Source: Crocosphaera sp.
GTDB taxonomy: Bacteria > Cyanobacteriota > Cyanobacteriia > Cyanobacteriales > Microcystaceae
DNA: 35,331 bases
Reading direction: 5' to 3'
NCBI GenBank assembly: GCA_030065205.1
Contig: JASJDN010000030.1
Coordinates: forward strand, 1 to 35,331
Under the pieces are notes generated by a model, which was not told where the DNA came from, did not search any database, and saw only the letters and a program-made list of their open reading frames with translations. Shown here in pieces: positions 1-7,233 of this stretch. The number at the start of each line of letters is the position of its first letter. Position 1 is the stretch's first letter. The position numbers and the translations under genes were made by a program.

Positions 1-55
1 GCCTCGCTGGAGTTGATTTTACAAGAAACTATTAGTTTTGTCCAGTAGGTTATGC

Positions 56-108
56 CCTGGCGAGAAATCCCTCGATTTTCGTACCTCAATCGGGGATTTC
101 TCGCCAGG
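56..108 (-). terminator. Long perfect stem-loop just downstream of ssb
   Basis: Arms at 56-71 and 93-108 pair perfectly over 16 bp (left arm CCTGGCGAGAAATCCC). After a one-base bulge at T72, a further 5 bp pair (73-77 with 88-92), leaving a 10-nt loop. The stem begins 7 bp beyond the ssb stop codon, so it probably ends or stabilises the ssb transcript. Neither side has a clear U-tract, so it is not a textbook intrinsic terminator. It could equally be a dispersed palindromic repeat. Confidence 0.5.
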
Positions 109-114
109 AAGAGG

Positions 115-573
115 TTAAAAAGGAATGGGATCATCTGCATCATTCCCAGATGGAGTGGCGACGCTTTCTGACTCATCGAAATCATAGTCATCTTCATCAT
201 AGCTATTATCGCTCTCGGTAGATGCTTTGGCCGAATCAAAAGCAACCACATTATCTGGAGACTCAACCATTGCATCTAAGGGATAAAAGCGAGACACCAC
301 TAATTCTGCTCGTTTTTCTTTAAATCCTTCTTTGCGTTCAAAGGTATTCATGGATAAGCGGCCTTCAAGAATTAAGCGATGACCTTCGCTACAGGTTTCT
401 TTCATTTGTGTGGCTAAACTGCCCCATCCCACCACTTTTAAAGTGCAAGGAGGGTCTTCCGCTCGTCGTCCCTCGAATTCTACCAACATCTGTGCGACTT
501 CGGTCTGGGTATCTGTGGTATAGCGTAATTCTGGGTTACGAATGACTTTTGCCATTAACACGCAACTATTCAT
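115..573 (-). CDS. ssb: Single-stranded DNA-binding protein (cyanobacterial SSB / Ycf41 type)
   Basis: Binds single-stranded DNA during replication, recombination and repair. The chosen start gives MNSCVLMAKVIRNPELRYT, the usual N-terminus of cyanobacterial SSBs; an in-frame start 24 codons upstream (645) adds residues unlike the family. The OB fold spans roughly residues 1-105, with the conserved stretches LKVVGWG, EGRLSMNTFERKEG and ELVVSRF. A low-complexity acidic linker (SESDNSYDEDDYDFDESESV) follows. The protein ends in DDPIPF, the canonical C-terminal tip through which SSB recruits repair and replication proteins. At about 152 aa it has normal family size. It is divergent from the small gene at 692. 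Family assignment is secure; the exact start is the main uncertainty. Confidence 0.92.
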   Translation of the reverse strand: MNSCVLMAKVIRNPELRYTTDTQTEVAQMLVEFEGRRAEDPPCTLKVVGWGSLATQMKETCSEGHRLILEGRLSMNTFERKEGFKEKRAELVVSRFYPLDAMVESPDNVVAFDSAKASTESDNSYDEDDYDFDESESVATPSGNDADDPIPF

Positions 574-691
574 TTCTTCAACTTCCAAGATCAACGGTAT
601 TACTATTTTATCCTGAGTTCGGTGAGAGAAGTGTTCATTGTTCAAAAGTTAGAGATAATGAGATAGAAGTCATTTACCGCGAGGAATCTTA

Positions 692-967
692 ATGATTAGT
701 ATTGATTTAGCCCTCAAGTACACTCCCCTTCCTATTTCGGTTCAACGCAAAGAAATTGAAGACGCACAGACACTGTATAACCAGATTGTTAATGGGATGA
801 AATCAGCCACACCTGAGTTGATTGAGCTAACTTGTGAGAAACAAACGGAAAAAAAAGTTGCAGTTATGAGTGATCAAATTAGTGCTGTCATCCTATCTCA
901 AAAAGACGGTGGTGCCTCTGCTGGAAGAGTACCTGGTTTCTATTCTATGGTTGAAGCTGAACAATAA
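692..967 (+). CDS. Conserved-looking small hypothetical protein (91 aa)
   Basis: I do not recognise a named family. The ATG is preceded at normal distance by a GAGG ribosome-binding sequence, and the frame is open with codon use like its neighbours, so it is probably a real gene. The 91-residue product has no signal peptide or membrane segment. It is probably soluble, with a helical first half (QRKEIEDAQTLYNQIVNGMK) and a Gly/Ser-rich tail (KDGGASAGRVPGFYSM). It is divergent from ssb, with only about 120 bp between the two start codons, so they share a promoter region. No function can be assigned. Confidence 0.65.
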   Translation: MISIDLALKYTPLPISVQRKEIEDAQTLYNQIVNGMKSATPELIELTCEKQTEKKVAVMSDQISAVILSQKDGGASAGRVPGFYSMVEAEQ

Positions 968-1062
968 CGCATAGGGCAAAAGGAAAAAGAGATATCCATC
1001 TTCTTTCTTCCTGCCTCTTTCAAAATTCATATTTTTATACCCTTTGTTTAAACGCTTAATCC

Positions 1063-1099
1063 AACAAAACAAAAACCAACAGTTCGGACAATACTGTTG
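1063..1099 (-). terminator. Intrinsic terminator of the DUF1815 gene
   Basis: Inverted repeat CAACAGT (1077-1083) / ACTGTTG (1093-1099) with a 9-nt loop. Read on the minus strand it is followed by the U-rich run GGTTTTTGTTTTG. It lies about 60 bp past the stop codon of the DUF1815 gene. Confidence 0.6.
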
Positions 1100-1160
1100 A
1101 TTTTAAGAAAAGATAAGCAGGTGCTTTAAAATATTTGATAGTTAACTGTATTCGCAACAT

Positions 1161-1526
1161 CTAAGCCATATTTTGGAGTTCTTTAGAGGGTAAGCAGTCA
1201 ATGATGCTAGAAGCTTCATTCTGGTCTTTATATTTGACCAAGTTGGCTAATTCTTGTAATTGACTGATGGCTTCTGCGCCTTCTAATTTCATTAATTCTC
1301 GATCATCACGCATTTCTGTCCAAGTAATGCCATAGTCAGATACCAAAAATCGAATGAGGTGATCTTTGCCCAAACTAACCATAAACGAAGCACTATTCAT
1401 TTCCCCACCACAGGTATAGCAAGAAGCTAAATAACCTCGATTTTCCAGGACAATAGCCAATGCTTGTAAATTCATTACTAAGTCCCTCACAAAATCACGA
1501 TGTTGTTGAGCTAATCGAGTAAACAC
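1161..1526 (-). CDS. DUF1815 family protein
   Basis: A protein family of unknown function found essentially only in cyanobacteria. The whole length matches my memory of the family, including LVMNLQALAIVLENRGYLASC, YTCGGEMNSASFMVSLG and the LIRFLVSDYGITWTEMRD block. A CxxC-like pair (SCYTCGG) and conserved acidic residues are visible. The start is taken as GTG at 1526 because a perfect AGGAGG ribosome-binding site lies 7 nt upstream. A longer reading from GTG at 1547 would place that site inside the coding region. The product is about 121 aa, soluble, with no signal peptide. It has its own terminator (1063-1099) and faces a gene-free stretch upstream, so it is probably monocistronic. The molecular role is unknown. 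Confidence 0.82.
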   Translation of the reverse strand: MFTRLAQQHRDFVRDLVMNLQALAIVLENRGYLASCYTCGGEMNSASFMVSLGKDHLIRFLVSDYGITWTEMRDDRELMKLEGAEAISQLQELANLVKYKDQNEASSIIDCLPSKELQNMA

Positions 1527-1616
1527 GTTTTTTCCTCCTGATAACACTCCTCATTATAAAACCTTAATACTTTTTTAAGATTTGTATTCTACTCTTAAGG
1601 CGACGATTTAATGTAA

Positions 1617-1671
1617 TATAGGACGACCTATAAGGTAAACTCATCACCGACTAGGCTAACCTAGTTTTTTT
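1617..1671 (+). ncRNA. Candidate structured small RNA (Yfr1-like architecture)
   Basis: Two perfect hairpins flank a single-stranded segment. The first is TATAGG-ACGA-CCTATA (1617-1632). The second is ACTAGG-CTAA-CCTAGT (1650-1665), followed by a run of seven T, a convincing intrinsic terminator on the plus strand. The linker contains ACTCATCACCG (1639-1649). The order (5' hairpin, unpaired pyrimidine-rich core, terminator hairpin) is that of the cyanobacterial small RNA Yfr1, and the core matches Yfr1's ACUCCUCACAC at 8 of 11 positions. No protein gene on this strand lies upstream that would need the terminator. Identity as Yfr1 is not claimed; the 5' end is not determined. Confidence 0.45.
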
Positions 1672-1854
1672 GGCTTGCCTAGTATCAAGGGTTACACTAT
1701 AGCAATTGTCCCATTCTTTTTAGATTTCAAGGGATAGAAAAAAAAGGCGAAAAGTCCTTGATTGATTGGTTTTCAGGGAATTGAACTGATTTTCAAAAGT
1801 TAACATTTAGCGAAAAAACTTTACATTTATTATTCTTATAATTAGGATTGGTAA

Positions 1855-1889
1855 AAGTGATTATTCTCTTAATTAGTTCTTAATCACTT
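1855..1889. repeat. 9-bp perfect inverted repeat upstream of small membrane protein gene
   Basis: AAGTGATTA (1855-1863) and TAATCACTT (1881-1889), separated by 17 nt. It lies about 85 bp before the start at 1973. It could be an operator for a dimeric regulator or a leader hairpin; no T-run follows, so it is not an obvious terminator. Confidence 0.45.
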
Positions 1890-1972
1890 GGCAAATTGAG
1901 CGTCTCTTGCTAAGCTCTATCGGTAATTGCTTAAAAAGATGACTAAATCTTCTGTGTGGTGTTGAGGCGTTC

Positions 1973-2176
1973 ATGAAAGTATCTAATTCTCGTCCTTGGT
2001 TATTTATTTTAGAATTTCTCTTAATCATCAATGCGCTTGCTATTGCTGGTGGTGTGGGTTTTGGTGCAGCATTGCGTTTAAACAAACCGGAAGAACCTGG
2101 AGCCACCATGCTACATTCTGAGCAATCTTTTCCTCCCCGTCAAGAGTGGCCAGTAGGAGATGGTTCTCACCCATAG
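1973..2176 (+). CDS. Small membrane protein of unknown function (67 aa)
   Basis: One transmembrane segment is obvious (about residues 9-35, PWLFILEFLLIINALAIAGG and onward). It is followed by a short polar tail rich in Pro and Glu (LNKPEEPGATMLHSEQSFPPRQEWPVGDGSHP). A GAGG ribosome-binding site lies 5 nt before the ATG, which supports translation. I do not recognise a family. The gene is 55 bp upstream of, and co-oriented with, the Ycf51 gene, so the two may be co-transcribed. An overlapping opposite-strand open frame has no supporting features and is taken as a shadow. Confidence 0.6.
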   Translation: MKVSNSRPWLFILEFLLIINALAIAGGVGFGAALRLNKPEEPGATMLHSEQSFPPRQEWPVGDGSHP

Positions 2177-2231
2177 GATAAACCGCTAACGTAGGCTAAA
2201 ATATAGGGATGTAATCAATCAATTATTACTG

Positions 2232-2768
2232 ATGGAAACATTAACATCCCTTGGTTTTTCGACCTATACACAATGGTCCATACTCGTTACAATTGTGTTT
2301 TTCTTATTAGCCATTGTGGCCTTTATTTTTAAGTGGGGAATTCGTTTTCGATTAGTAGGAATTACAGGGTTTATGATTGTTCTAACCGTAGGATTGTTTG
2401 GGTTAGGATTAGGATTATTTGAACGGACAGAAATTCCTGGAGCCGTTCGCTTTTCTCGCGTGTATGATAATGGGGGTAATCAGGTTGTTATTGTGGTTCA
2501 ACCTTCTATTACAGAAACAGAACTAGAAGCAACCTTAAAACAAGCAGCTAATGATTACTTTTCTTATGGAAGAACGTCGGGAAAAGACAATAAATTAACC
2601 ATTCGTGCGCGGACTTTAGTCCATCCTCAGCCTGGACTTACCTTACCTCTATATTTAGGACAAGTCAAGCGATCGCTGTTGGTTCGAGAGGATGAAGATA
2701 TGGAGATTGATATTAATGAAAGTAAGATCAAAGAATTATCGAAGTATCAAAATGCTGTTAAGGGTTAA
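2232..2768 (+). CDS. ycf51: Ycf51 family protein (DUF2518)
   Basis: Ycf51 is a membrane protein of unknown function conserved in cyanobacteria and encoded in some algal plastids. Two N-terminal transmembrane segments are visible (about residues 15-35 and 42-62), with the family-typical KWGIRFRLVGITGFMIVLT between them. A soluble domain follows, with the run RFSRVYDNGGNQVVIVVQPSITE and the late LVHPQPGLTLPLYLGQVKRSLL. At 178 aa it is of usual length. A HIP1 site (2669-2676) lies inside the gene. Its 3' end overlaps the convergent lyase-like gene by 11 bp. Location is inferred as thylakoid or plasma membrane. Confidence 0.85.
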   Translation: METLTSLGFSTYTQWSILVTIVFFLLAIVAFIFKWGIRFRLVGITGFMIVLTVGLFGLGLGLFERTEIPGAVRFSRVYDNGGNQVVIVVQPSITETELEATLKQAANDYFSYGRTSGKDNKLTIRARTLVHPQPGLTLPLYLGQVKRSLLVREDEDMEIDINESKIKELSKYQNAVKG

Positions 2769-5064
2769 TCGTTGATAATCTGATTCTATCTTGATCAAAA
2801 GAAATCTTTTGTTGTCCTATTTCAACTTTAGCTCCCATTCCCGATCCTGTAATTTTTAATGAGGGTGGGGATTTTTTTTGCACTGTCATAATCACAAAAA
2901 ATTCTTGTCCTCCTGTAGCAAGAATTTTGGTTCCTTCACCAGTATTTTCAGTGGTAATTGTAACGGATTTGGGAGCGATAAATGTTCCTTTCATCGTTGC
3001 TTGATTCTGTCCATAAATGATAAAACTATTATCTTTAACGGTTACTTTTCCTGCTGTGTGCATAATCCATACTTTTTTCTTAAATTCTTCTGCTTTGTTG
3101 TTACCAATAAAGCGATCAACCACCACAAATAATCCAGGAACTCCCGCAACTTTACTATAATCTACAGCAAAAGAACGTAACCCGGCTATTCCGACTGGGG
3201 GTTTACTATTTTTGCGCCAATTTGTATTAGTTTGTAGGGTAACAATTCCTGAACCATCAGGATTAGAAACAAAAAATAGAGGTTTAGATGTTTTCCAAGG
3301 GAAACTTTTAGGTAAAATAACAACATTTTCTTCTTCCCATTTATTAGTAGATTTACCAGCTTTTGCCCAAGTTTCTCCTAACCCAGAAATACGAAAACTT
3401 CCCACATCAGGAAAATGCCAAGTCCCTCCAATTAACTCTTTTTTTAAAAAAATATTTGCTACAAAATCATCTTTGTTTTTCCATTGATTTCTAAAGTTAT
3501 AGAATCCTTTTTCTTTATCAACAAAATTATAATCAAAAAGATCAACTGGATTTTGAGTCTCATTATTATTATTATTATTGCTATAAAAAGTCAAGAGAAA
3601 AGGAGCATAATGAGGTAAATTAATCCCAAAACTTTGATCACCTTGCAGTCCTAAATGTTGTTCAAAAATTGGCAAAATTGCTGGTAAAAAATCTTGAGGA
3701 GTGGTAACTAAACCAATCGCAAAAAGAGCCGAACCCGCATAATAGCGATGTCGTCCATATCTAGTTATATTTAATTGACTATTGTTAGGGATCATCCGCA
3801 TAAGATAATGGGGTAAAATCCACTGTGTACGAGATCCTGTGACTAGGTCTTTTCCTATTACATTGCTATAAGCTTGTAAGAAGGGAAATATTGTTAAAAT
3901 TAAGGGTTCTGTTGTGTAATGATCTCCTTCACTTCCAAAACCATGATCACCAATTGCAGTGGTTAAATATCGTTTAATATTACGTTCTGCTGTTCTCATA
4001 AAATGATAGATTTCATCATTAGATATACCAGGTTCATTTAAAATAGATAAAGCAGCTAATCCGGCTGCTCCTCTTGCTCTTGCATTCCAGTTACTACCCG
4101 CATTACTATTCCATCCATTACCAAGAGAATCACCTTGGACTAATTGCTCAGTTTGTGCTGCTAACCAATGAGTAACAGTGCTTATTTTTTCTTGCTCCCA
4201 AAGAGAATAACAAAAGTCATAAGCTAAAGCAACACCGGCTACAATCGTCGAATGTTCTAATAATCTTCTGCCGGGATTTTTTATGGATTTTTCTACTATT
4301 TTCCAGCCAGTATCAGCTAAACTTTTATCATTATTAACTAAAGCCAAAAAGCAGTATCCAGAAGCATGATAGCCACCAGTTGGGACATATCCATCATAAT
4401 AAATTGGTTTTTCTAATGTTGTTTTTAATTGTTTGATAATGGCTTGTCCTTCTGGTGTTTGAATGGCTTGTTTAAGGGATGATAATTGATGTTTACGAAA
4501 AACAAGGCGCGGGTGTTCTTGAGCAGCTATACTTTGATGATTTTTGATAGGTACTGGCCAAGGTTGGGTTATGTTTCCAGTAACACTACCTTGTAAAAAT
4601 TTTTGATTATAAGTTCCTTGATAACTACCTATAATTTTATTTTTGTAGGGTACTAAATTAATCGTATAAACTGCTGGTAATTTTTCTGCATTCCAGGGAT
4701 GAGATTGAATATTTATGGTGATTTTTATTTTCCATGATCGATGATATTTTTTTGTTTTAATTTCTTCAATTATTAATTTTTCTAAGTTGTTTTTTTCTAA
4801 TTTTCCTTGATGATCAACCTCTTGATTGAATTTTTTAGCATATCCCCATACTTCAGGTTCACATTTGCCGTAATCACACACTAAATCTAGAGTAATATCT
4901 TGATAAACAGGTTTTTCGTCCCATAACTTCCAAACCCCATGTTTTAAGGTTAAATGAATATTACCAGAGAGTTGTTTGAGGTTAAATGAGTATAAAATAG
5001 GTGCAGTAGAACCTCCCAATAGGAAAATAATAAAAGGTAATAAGAGTAGATAGCGTTGTTTCAT
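2758..5064 (-). CDS. Secreted heparinase II/III-like or alginate-lyase-like polysaccharide lyase
   Basis: A 768-aa exported protein. Residues 1-27 (MKQRYLLLLPFIIFLLGGST...) form a signal peptide or N-terminal anchor. Residues about 30-180 are a beta-rich region I do not recognise. From about residue 185 the sequence HPRLVFRKHQLSSLKQAIQTPEG is the entry motif of the alpha/alpha-toroid lyases of the heparinase/chondroitinase/alginate-lyase superfamily. NWNARARGAAGLAAL and the later GSEGDHYTTEPL fit that fold; an E-G-x-H-Y motif is common in heparinase-type enzymes. The C-terminal 250 residues look like the beta-sandwich with TWHFPDVGSFRISG. Function is inferred: cleavage of uronic-acid-containing polysaccharide outside the cytoplasm, perhaps remodelling of the cell's own capsule. 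Six consecutive Asn codons (3562-3579) sit in a loop. Convergent with Ycf51, divergent from cbiC. Substrate unknown. Confidence 0.7.
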   Translation of the reverse strand: MKQRYLLLLPFIIFLLGGSTAPILYSFNLKQLSGNIHLTLKHGVWKLWDEKPVYQDITLDLVCDYGKCEPEVWGYAKKFNQEVDHQGKLEKNNLEKLIIEEIKTKKYHRSWKIKITINIQSHPWNAEKLPAVYTINLVPYKNKIIGSYQGTYNQKFLQGSVTGNITQPWPVPIKNHQSIAAQEHPRLVFRKHQLSSLKQAIQTPEGQAIIKQLKTTLEKPIYYDGYVPTGGYHASGYCFLALVNNDKSLADTGWKIVEKSIKNPGRRLLEHSTIVAGVALAYDFCYSLWEQEKISTVTHWLAAQTEQLVQGDSLGNGWNSNAGSNWNARARGAAGLAALSILNEPGISNDEIYHFMRTAERNIKRYLTTAIGDHGFGSEGDHYTTEPLILTIFPFLQAYSNVIGKDLVTGSRTQWILPHYLMRMIPNNSQLNITRYGRHRYYAGSALFAIGLVTTPQDFLPAILPIFEQHLGLQGDQSFGINLPHYAPFLLTFYSNNNNNNETQNPVDLFDYNFVDKEKGFYNFRNQWKNKDDFVANIFLKKELIGGTWHFPDVGSFRISGLGETWAKAGKSTNKWEEENVVILPKSFPWKTSKPLFFVSNPDGSGIVTLQTNTNWRKNSKPPVGIAGLRSFAVDYSKVAGVPGLFVVVDRFIGNNKAEEFKKKVWIMHTAGKVTVKDNSFIIYGQNQATMKGTFIAPKSVTITTENTGEGTKILATGGQEFFVIMTVQKKSPPSLKITGSGMGAKVEIGQQKISFDQDRIRLSTINP
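3562..3579. repeat. (ATT)6 trinucleotide microsatellite inside a coding region
   Basis: Six uninterrupted ATT units that encode a run of six Asn in the lyase-like protein on the minus strand. Changes in unit number stay in frame, so the tract can vary in length without breaking the gene. Confidence 0.85.
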
Positions 5065-5237
5065 TTATTTTTTCAAGTTACCCAATAGTTAAAGAATAGC
5101 AAAATCAAGAAAGAATATCTAGAAAAAGTGTTCAGTAGAGCATATTAGCTTATGTTGTAAGTTTAGCATTTTTTGATTATAATTTTAGATAAAATTGCCC
5201 CTTACTGTTATACTTGTAATTTCTTGCCAAGGGTTTT

Positions 5238-5861
5238 ATGAACGAACAATATTCTTTGAATCACCCCATTGTTGAAGAAAGTTTCAGAATTATTGATCAA
5301 GAAATTGGTCAACATAATCTAAGTTTATTACAATATCAAATAGCGCGTCGTGTTATACACTCAACGGCTGATTTTGAGTTTATTAATTTACTTAAATTTG
5401 GCTTGAACCCTATTGAGCATGGTATTAATTCTTTGAGAGAAAAAACACCCATTATTACAGACGTAACGATGGTCAAACAAGGTATTATTAATTTAGTTTC
5501 TAAAACTTTTAATAATCCTATCATTACAGCTATAGAAAAAGCACCTAAAGCTCTTCCTGGAAAAACCCGCACTGAAACAGGTTTATTAGAATGTTATCAA
5601 CAATATCCTCAAGGAATTTATGTGATTGGTAATGCTCCCACTGCTTTGCTTGCTTTATGTGAACAAATAACTCAAACAAAACTTAAACCTAGTTTAATTA
5701 TTGGTGTCCCTGTGGGCTTTGTTTCTGTATTAGAATCAAAAAGGATGTTAGCAGAAATTGCTGTACCTCAAATTCGTGTAGAAGGACGAAAAGGAGGCTC
5801 TTCTGTCGCTGCTGCTATTATTAATACTTTGCTGATTTTAGCTTGGGAAAATAGACTTTAA
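5238..5861 (+). CDS. cbiC: Precorrin-8X methylmutase (CbiC/CobH)
   Basis: Moves the C-11 methyl group of precorrin-8X to C-12, giving hydrogenobyrinic (or cobyrinic) acid in cobalamin synthesis. The family motif RRVIHSTADFEF, with its catalytic His, lies at about residues 38-49. ITDVTMVKQGI, the TRTETGLL region and IGVPVGFVSVLESKRML are also typical, and 207 aa is the normal length. AAGGG precedes the ATG at good distance. cbiET follows after 22 bp, so the two form an operon of consecutive steps, since CbiET makes the substrate of CbiC. I see no cobalamin riboswitch between 5065 and 5237; a TATACT -10-like box lies near 5210. Confidence 0.93.
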   Translation: MNEQYSLNHPIVEESFRIIDQEIGQHNLSLLQYQIARRVIHSTADFEFINLLKFGLNPIEHGINSLREKTPIITDVTMVKQGIINLVSKTFNNPIITAIEKAPKALPGKTRTETGLLECYQQYPQGIYVIGNAPTALLALCEQITQTKLKPSLIIGVPVGFVSVLESKRMLAEIAVPQIRVEGRKGGSSVAAAIINTLLILAWENRL

Positions 5862-5883
5862 ATATTAAAGTAATAAAATATTT

Positions 5884-7134
5884 ATGATACAAGTAGTAGG
5901 TATTGGATTAAATGGAAGAGAGAGTTTACCAAAAAAAATACAAACAATTGTAGATAACGCTAACTTATTAGTAGGTAGCGATCGCCATTTAAGTTACTTT
6001 CCTGAGCATCTTGGGGATAAGGTTATCATGAGTAACTTTTATAATGATATTAAAACCCTTCAACAAATTAAAGATTATCATCAATCTATTGTAATTTTAG
6101 TTAGTGGTGATCCTTTATTTTTTGGTTTAGGACGATTATTATTAGAACAGTTTGACCTAGCAGAATTAGAGTTTCATCCCCATGTTAGTTCTATTCAATT
6201 AGGGTTTAATAAGGTGAAAATACCTTGGCATGATGCTACCATAATTAGTGGTCATGGTCGTCATTTAGATGAGTTGATTTCTAGTTTACAGCAAGGTAAA
6301 GAAAAAATTGCTATCCTCACAGATAAGAAAAATAATCCTCAGGCGATCGCTAATCTTTTTTTAAGTTTAAATATTGCTAGTAATTATGATATTTGGGTAG
6401 GTGAAAATTTAGGAAATAACGATGAAAAAATTAATTGTTTTACGCCACAACTATTAGCTAATCTCACAAGTTATCAGTTTTCTGAGCTTAATATTGTTAT
6501 TTTATTGCGTCAAAATGATATTGATTTAACTGAAAATGAGCTTAACAATTTACCTCTTTTTGGTATTGAAGATCATTATTTTTTGAGTTTTAAAGATCGT
6601 CCTGGACTGATGACAAAACGAGAAATTAGGATGATTATTTTAGGAGAATTAGGTTTAAAATCACAAGAAATTATCTGGGATATTGGTGCAGGAACAGGCT
6701 CAGTTTCCATTGAAATTGCCCGTTTATGTCCTAATTCTAAGGTTTATGCCATTGAAAAAACAGCGATGGGTATTAATTTAATTAATAAAAATTGTCAAAG
6801 ATTTAAAGTTAATAATGTAATATCTATTCAAACAAAAGCCCCAGAAAAATTATCAAAATTACCATTACCTAATCGAATTTTTATCGGAGGAAGTGGAGGA
6901 AATTTAATTAAGATTTTAGATATTTGTCAAGAAAAATTAGCTAAGGATGGTATTATTCTTGTTGCCTTAGCAACTTTAGAGAATTTAGTAATCTGCTTAA
7001 ATTGGATTGAGAAAAATAGCTGGAGTTATCAACTATTAAATGTTAATATATCGCGTTCTCTTTCTATAGCTAATTTAACTCGTTTATCCCCATTAAATCC
7101 TGTATTTTTAGTGAAAATATTTCGTAAAAGATAG
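5884..7134 (+). CDS. cobL: Precorrin-6Y C5,15-methyltransferase, decarboxylating (CbiET/CobL)
   Basis: A bifunctional SAM-dependent enzyme that methylates precorrin-6Y at C-5 and C-15 and removes the acetate carboxyl to give precorrin-8X. The N-terminal half (about 1-210) is the CbiE tetrapyrrole methylase domain, with VVGIGLNGRESLP, ANLLVGSDRHL and the VSGDPLFFGLG motif. The C-terminal half (about 225-416) is the CbiT domain, starting at PGLMTKREIRMIILGELGL, with the SAM-binding WDIGAGTGSVSIEIA. At 416 aa it is the normal fused length. Two HIP1 sites lie inside (5978 and 6343). It follows cbiC by 22 bp in an apparent operon. A dispersed palindromic repeat at 7200-7227 separates it from the convergent ABC-F gene. 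Confidence 0.93.
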   Translation: MIQVVGIGLNGRESLPKKIQTIVDNANLLVGSDRHLSYFPEHLGDKVIMSNFYNDIKTLQQIKDYHQSIVILVSGDPLFFGLGRLLLEQFDLAELEFHPHVSSIQLGFNKVKIPWHDATIISGHGRHLDELISSLQQGKEKIAILTDKKNNPQAIANLFLSLNIASNYDIWVGENLGNNDEKINCFTPQLLANLTSYQFSELNIVILLRQNDIDLTENELNNLPLFGIEDHYFLSFKDRPGLMTKREIRMIILGELGLKSQEIIWDIGAGTGSVSIEIARLCPNSKVYAIEKTAMGINLINKNCQRFKVNNVISIQTKAPEKLSKLPLPNRIFIGGSGGNLIKILDICQEKLAKDGIILVALATLENLVICLNWIEKNSWSYQLLNVNISRSLSIANLTRLSPLNPVFLVKIFRKR

Positions 7135-7199
7135 GATACAATTACCCATTATAGTTGGCATCTTCATGAGATTCTTTGCTTCTAACAATGACGAAAACA

Positions 7200-7227
7200 G
7201 TAGAGACGTTTCATAAAACATCTCTAC
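7200..7227. repeat. Dispersed GTAGAGACG-type palindrome between convergent genes
   Basis: GTAGAGA-C-GTTT-CATA-AAAC-A-TCTCTAC forms a 7-bp plus 4-bp stem with a single C/A mismatch and a tetraloop. I recall near-identical palindromes (GTAGAGACGTTxCATxxAACGTCTCTAC) dispersed in cyanobacterial genomes. It is followed on the plus strand by T-rich sequence, so it may also serve as the cobL terminator. Confidence 0.65.
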
Positions 7228-7233
7228 ATTGAG

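Larger units (their letters stand above)
1527..1972. other. Gene-free intergenic region with an sRNA candidate and an inverted repeat
   Basis: About 450 bp between the divergent DUF1815 gene and the small membrane protein gene. It holds the candidate small RNA at 1617-1671 and a perfect 9-bp inverted repeat at 1855-1889. I see no further coding potential; the remainder is AT-rich, with short homopolymer runs. Confidence 0.6.

Noticed and set aside
1617..1671. Calling the sRNA candidate Yfr1 outright
   Set aside because: The ultraconserved Yfr1 core differs at 3 of 11 positions, so only the architecture is claimed.
1873..2109. Minus-strand open frame opposite the small membrane protein gene
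   Set aside because: It overlaps the better supported 1973-2176 gene, which has a ribosome-binding site and a clear membrane helix.
5065..5237. Cobalamin riboswitch ahead of cbiC
   Set aside because: The 170-bp gap is AT-rich, has no B12-box-like GC segment and no stable multi-stem structure.
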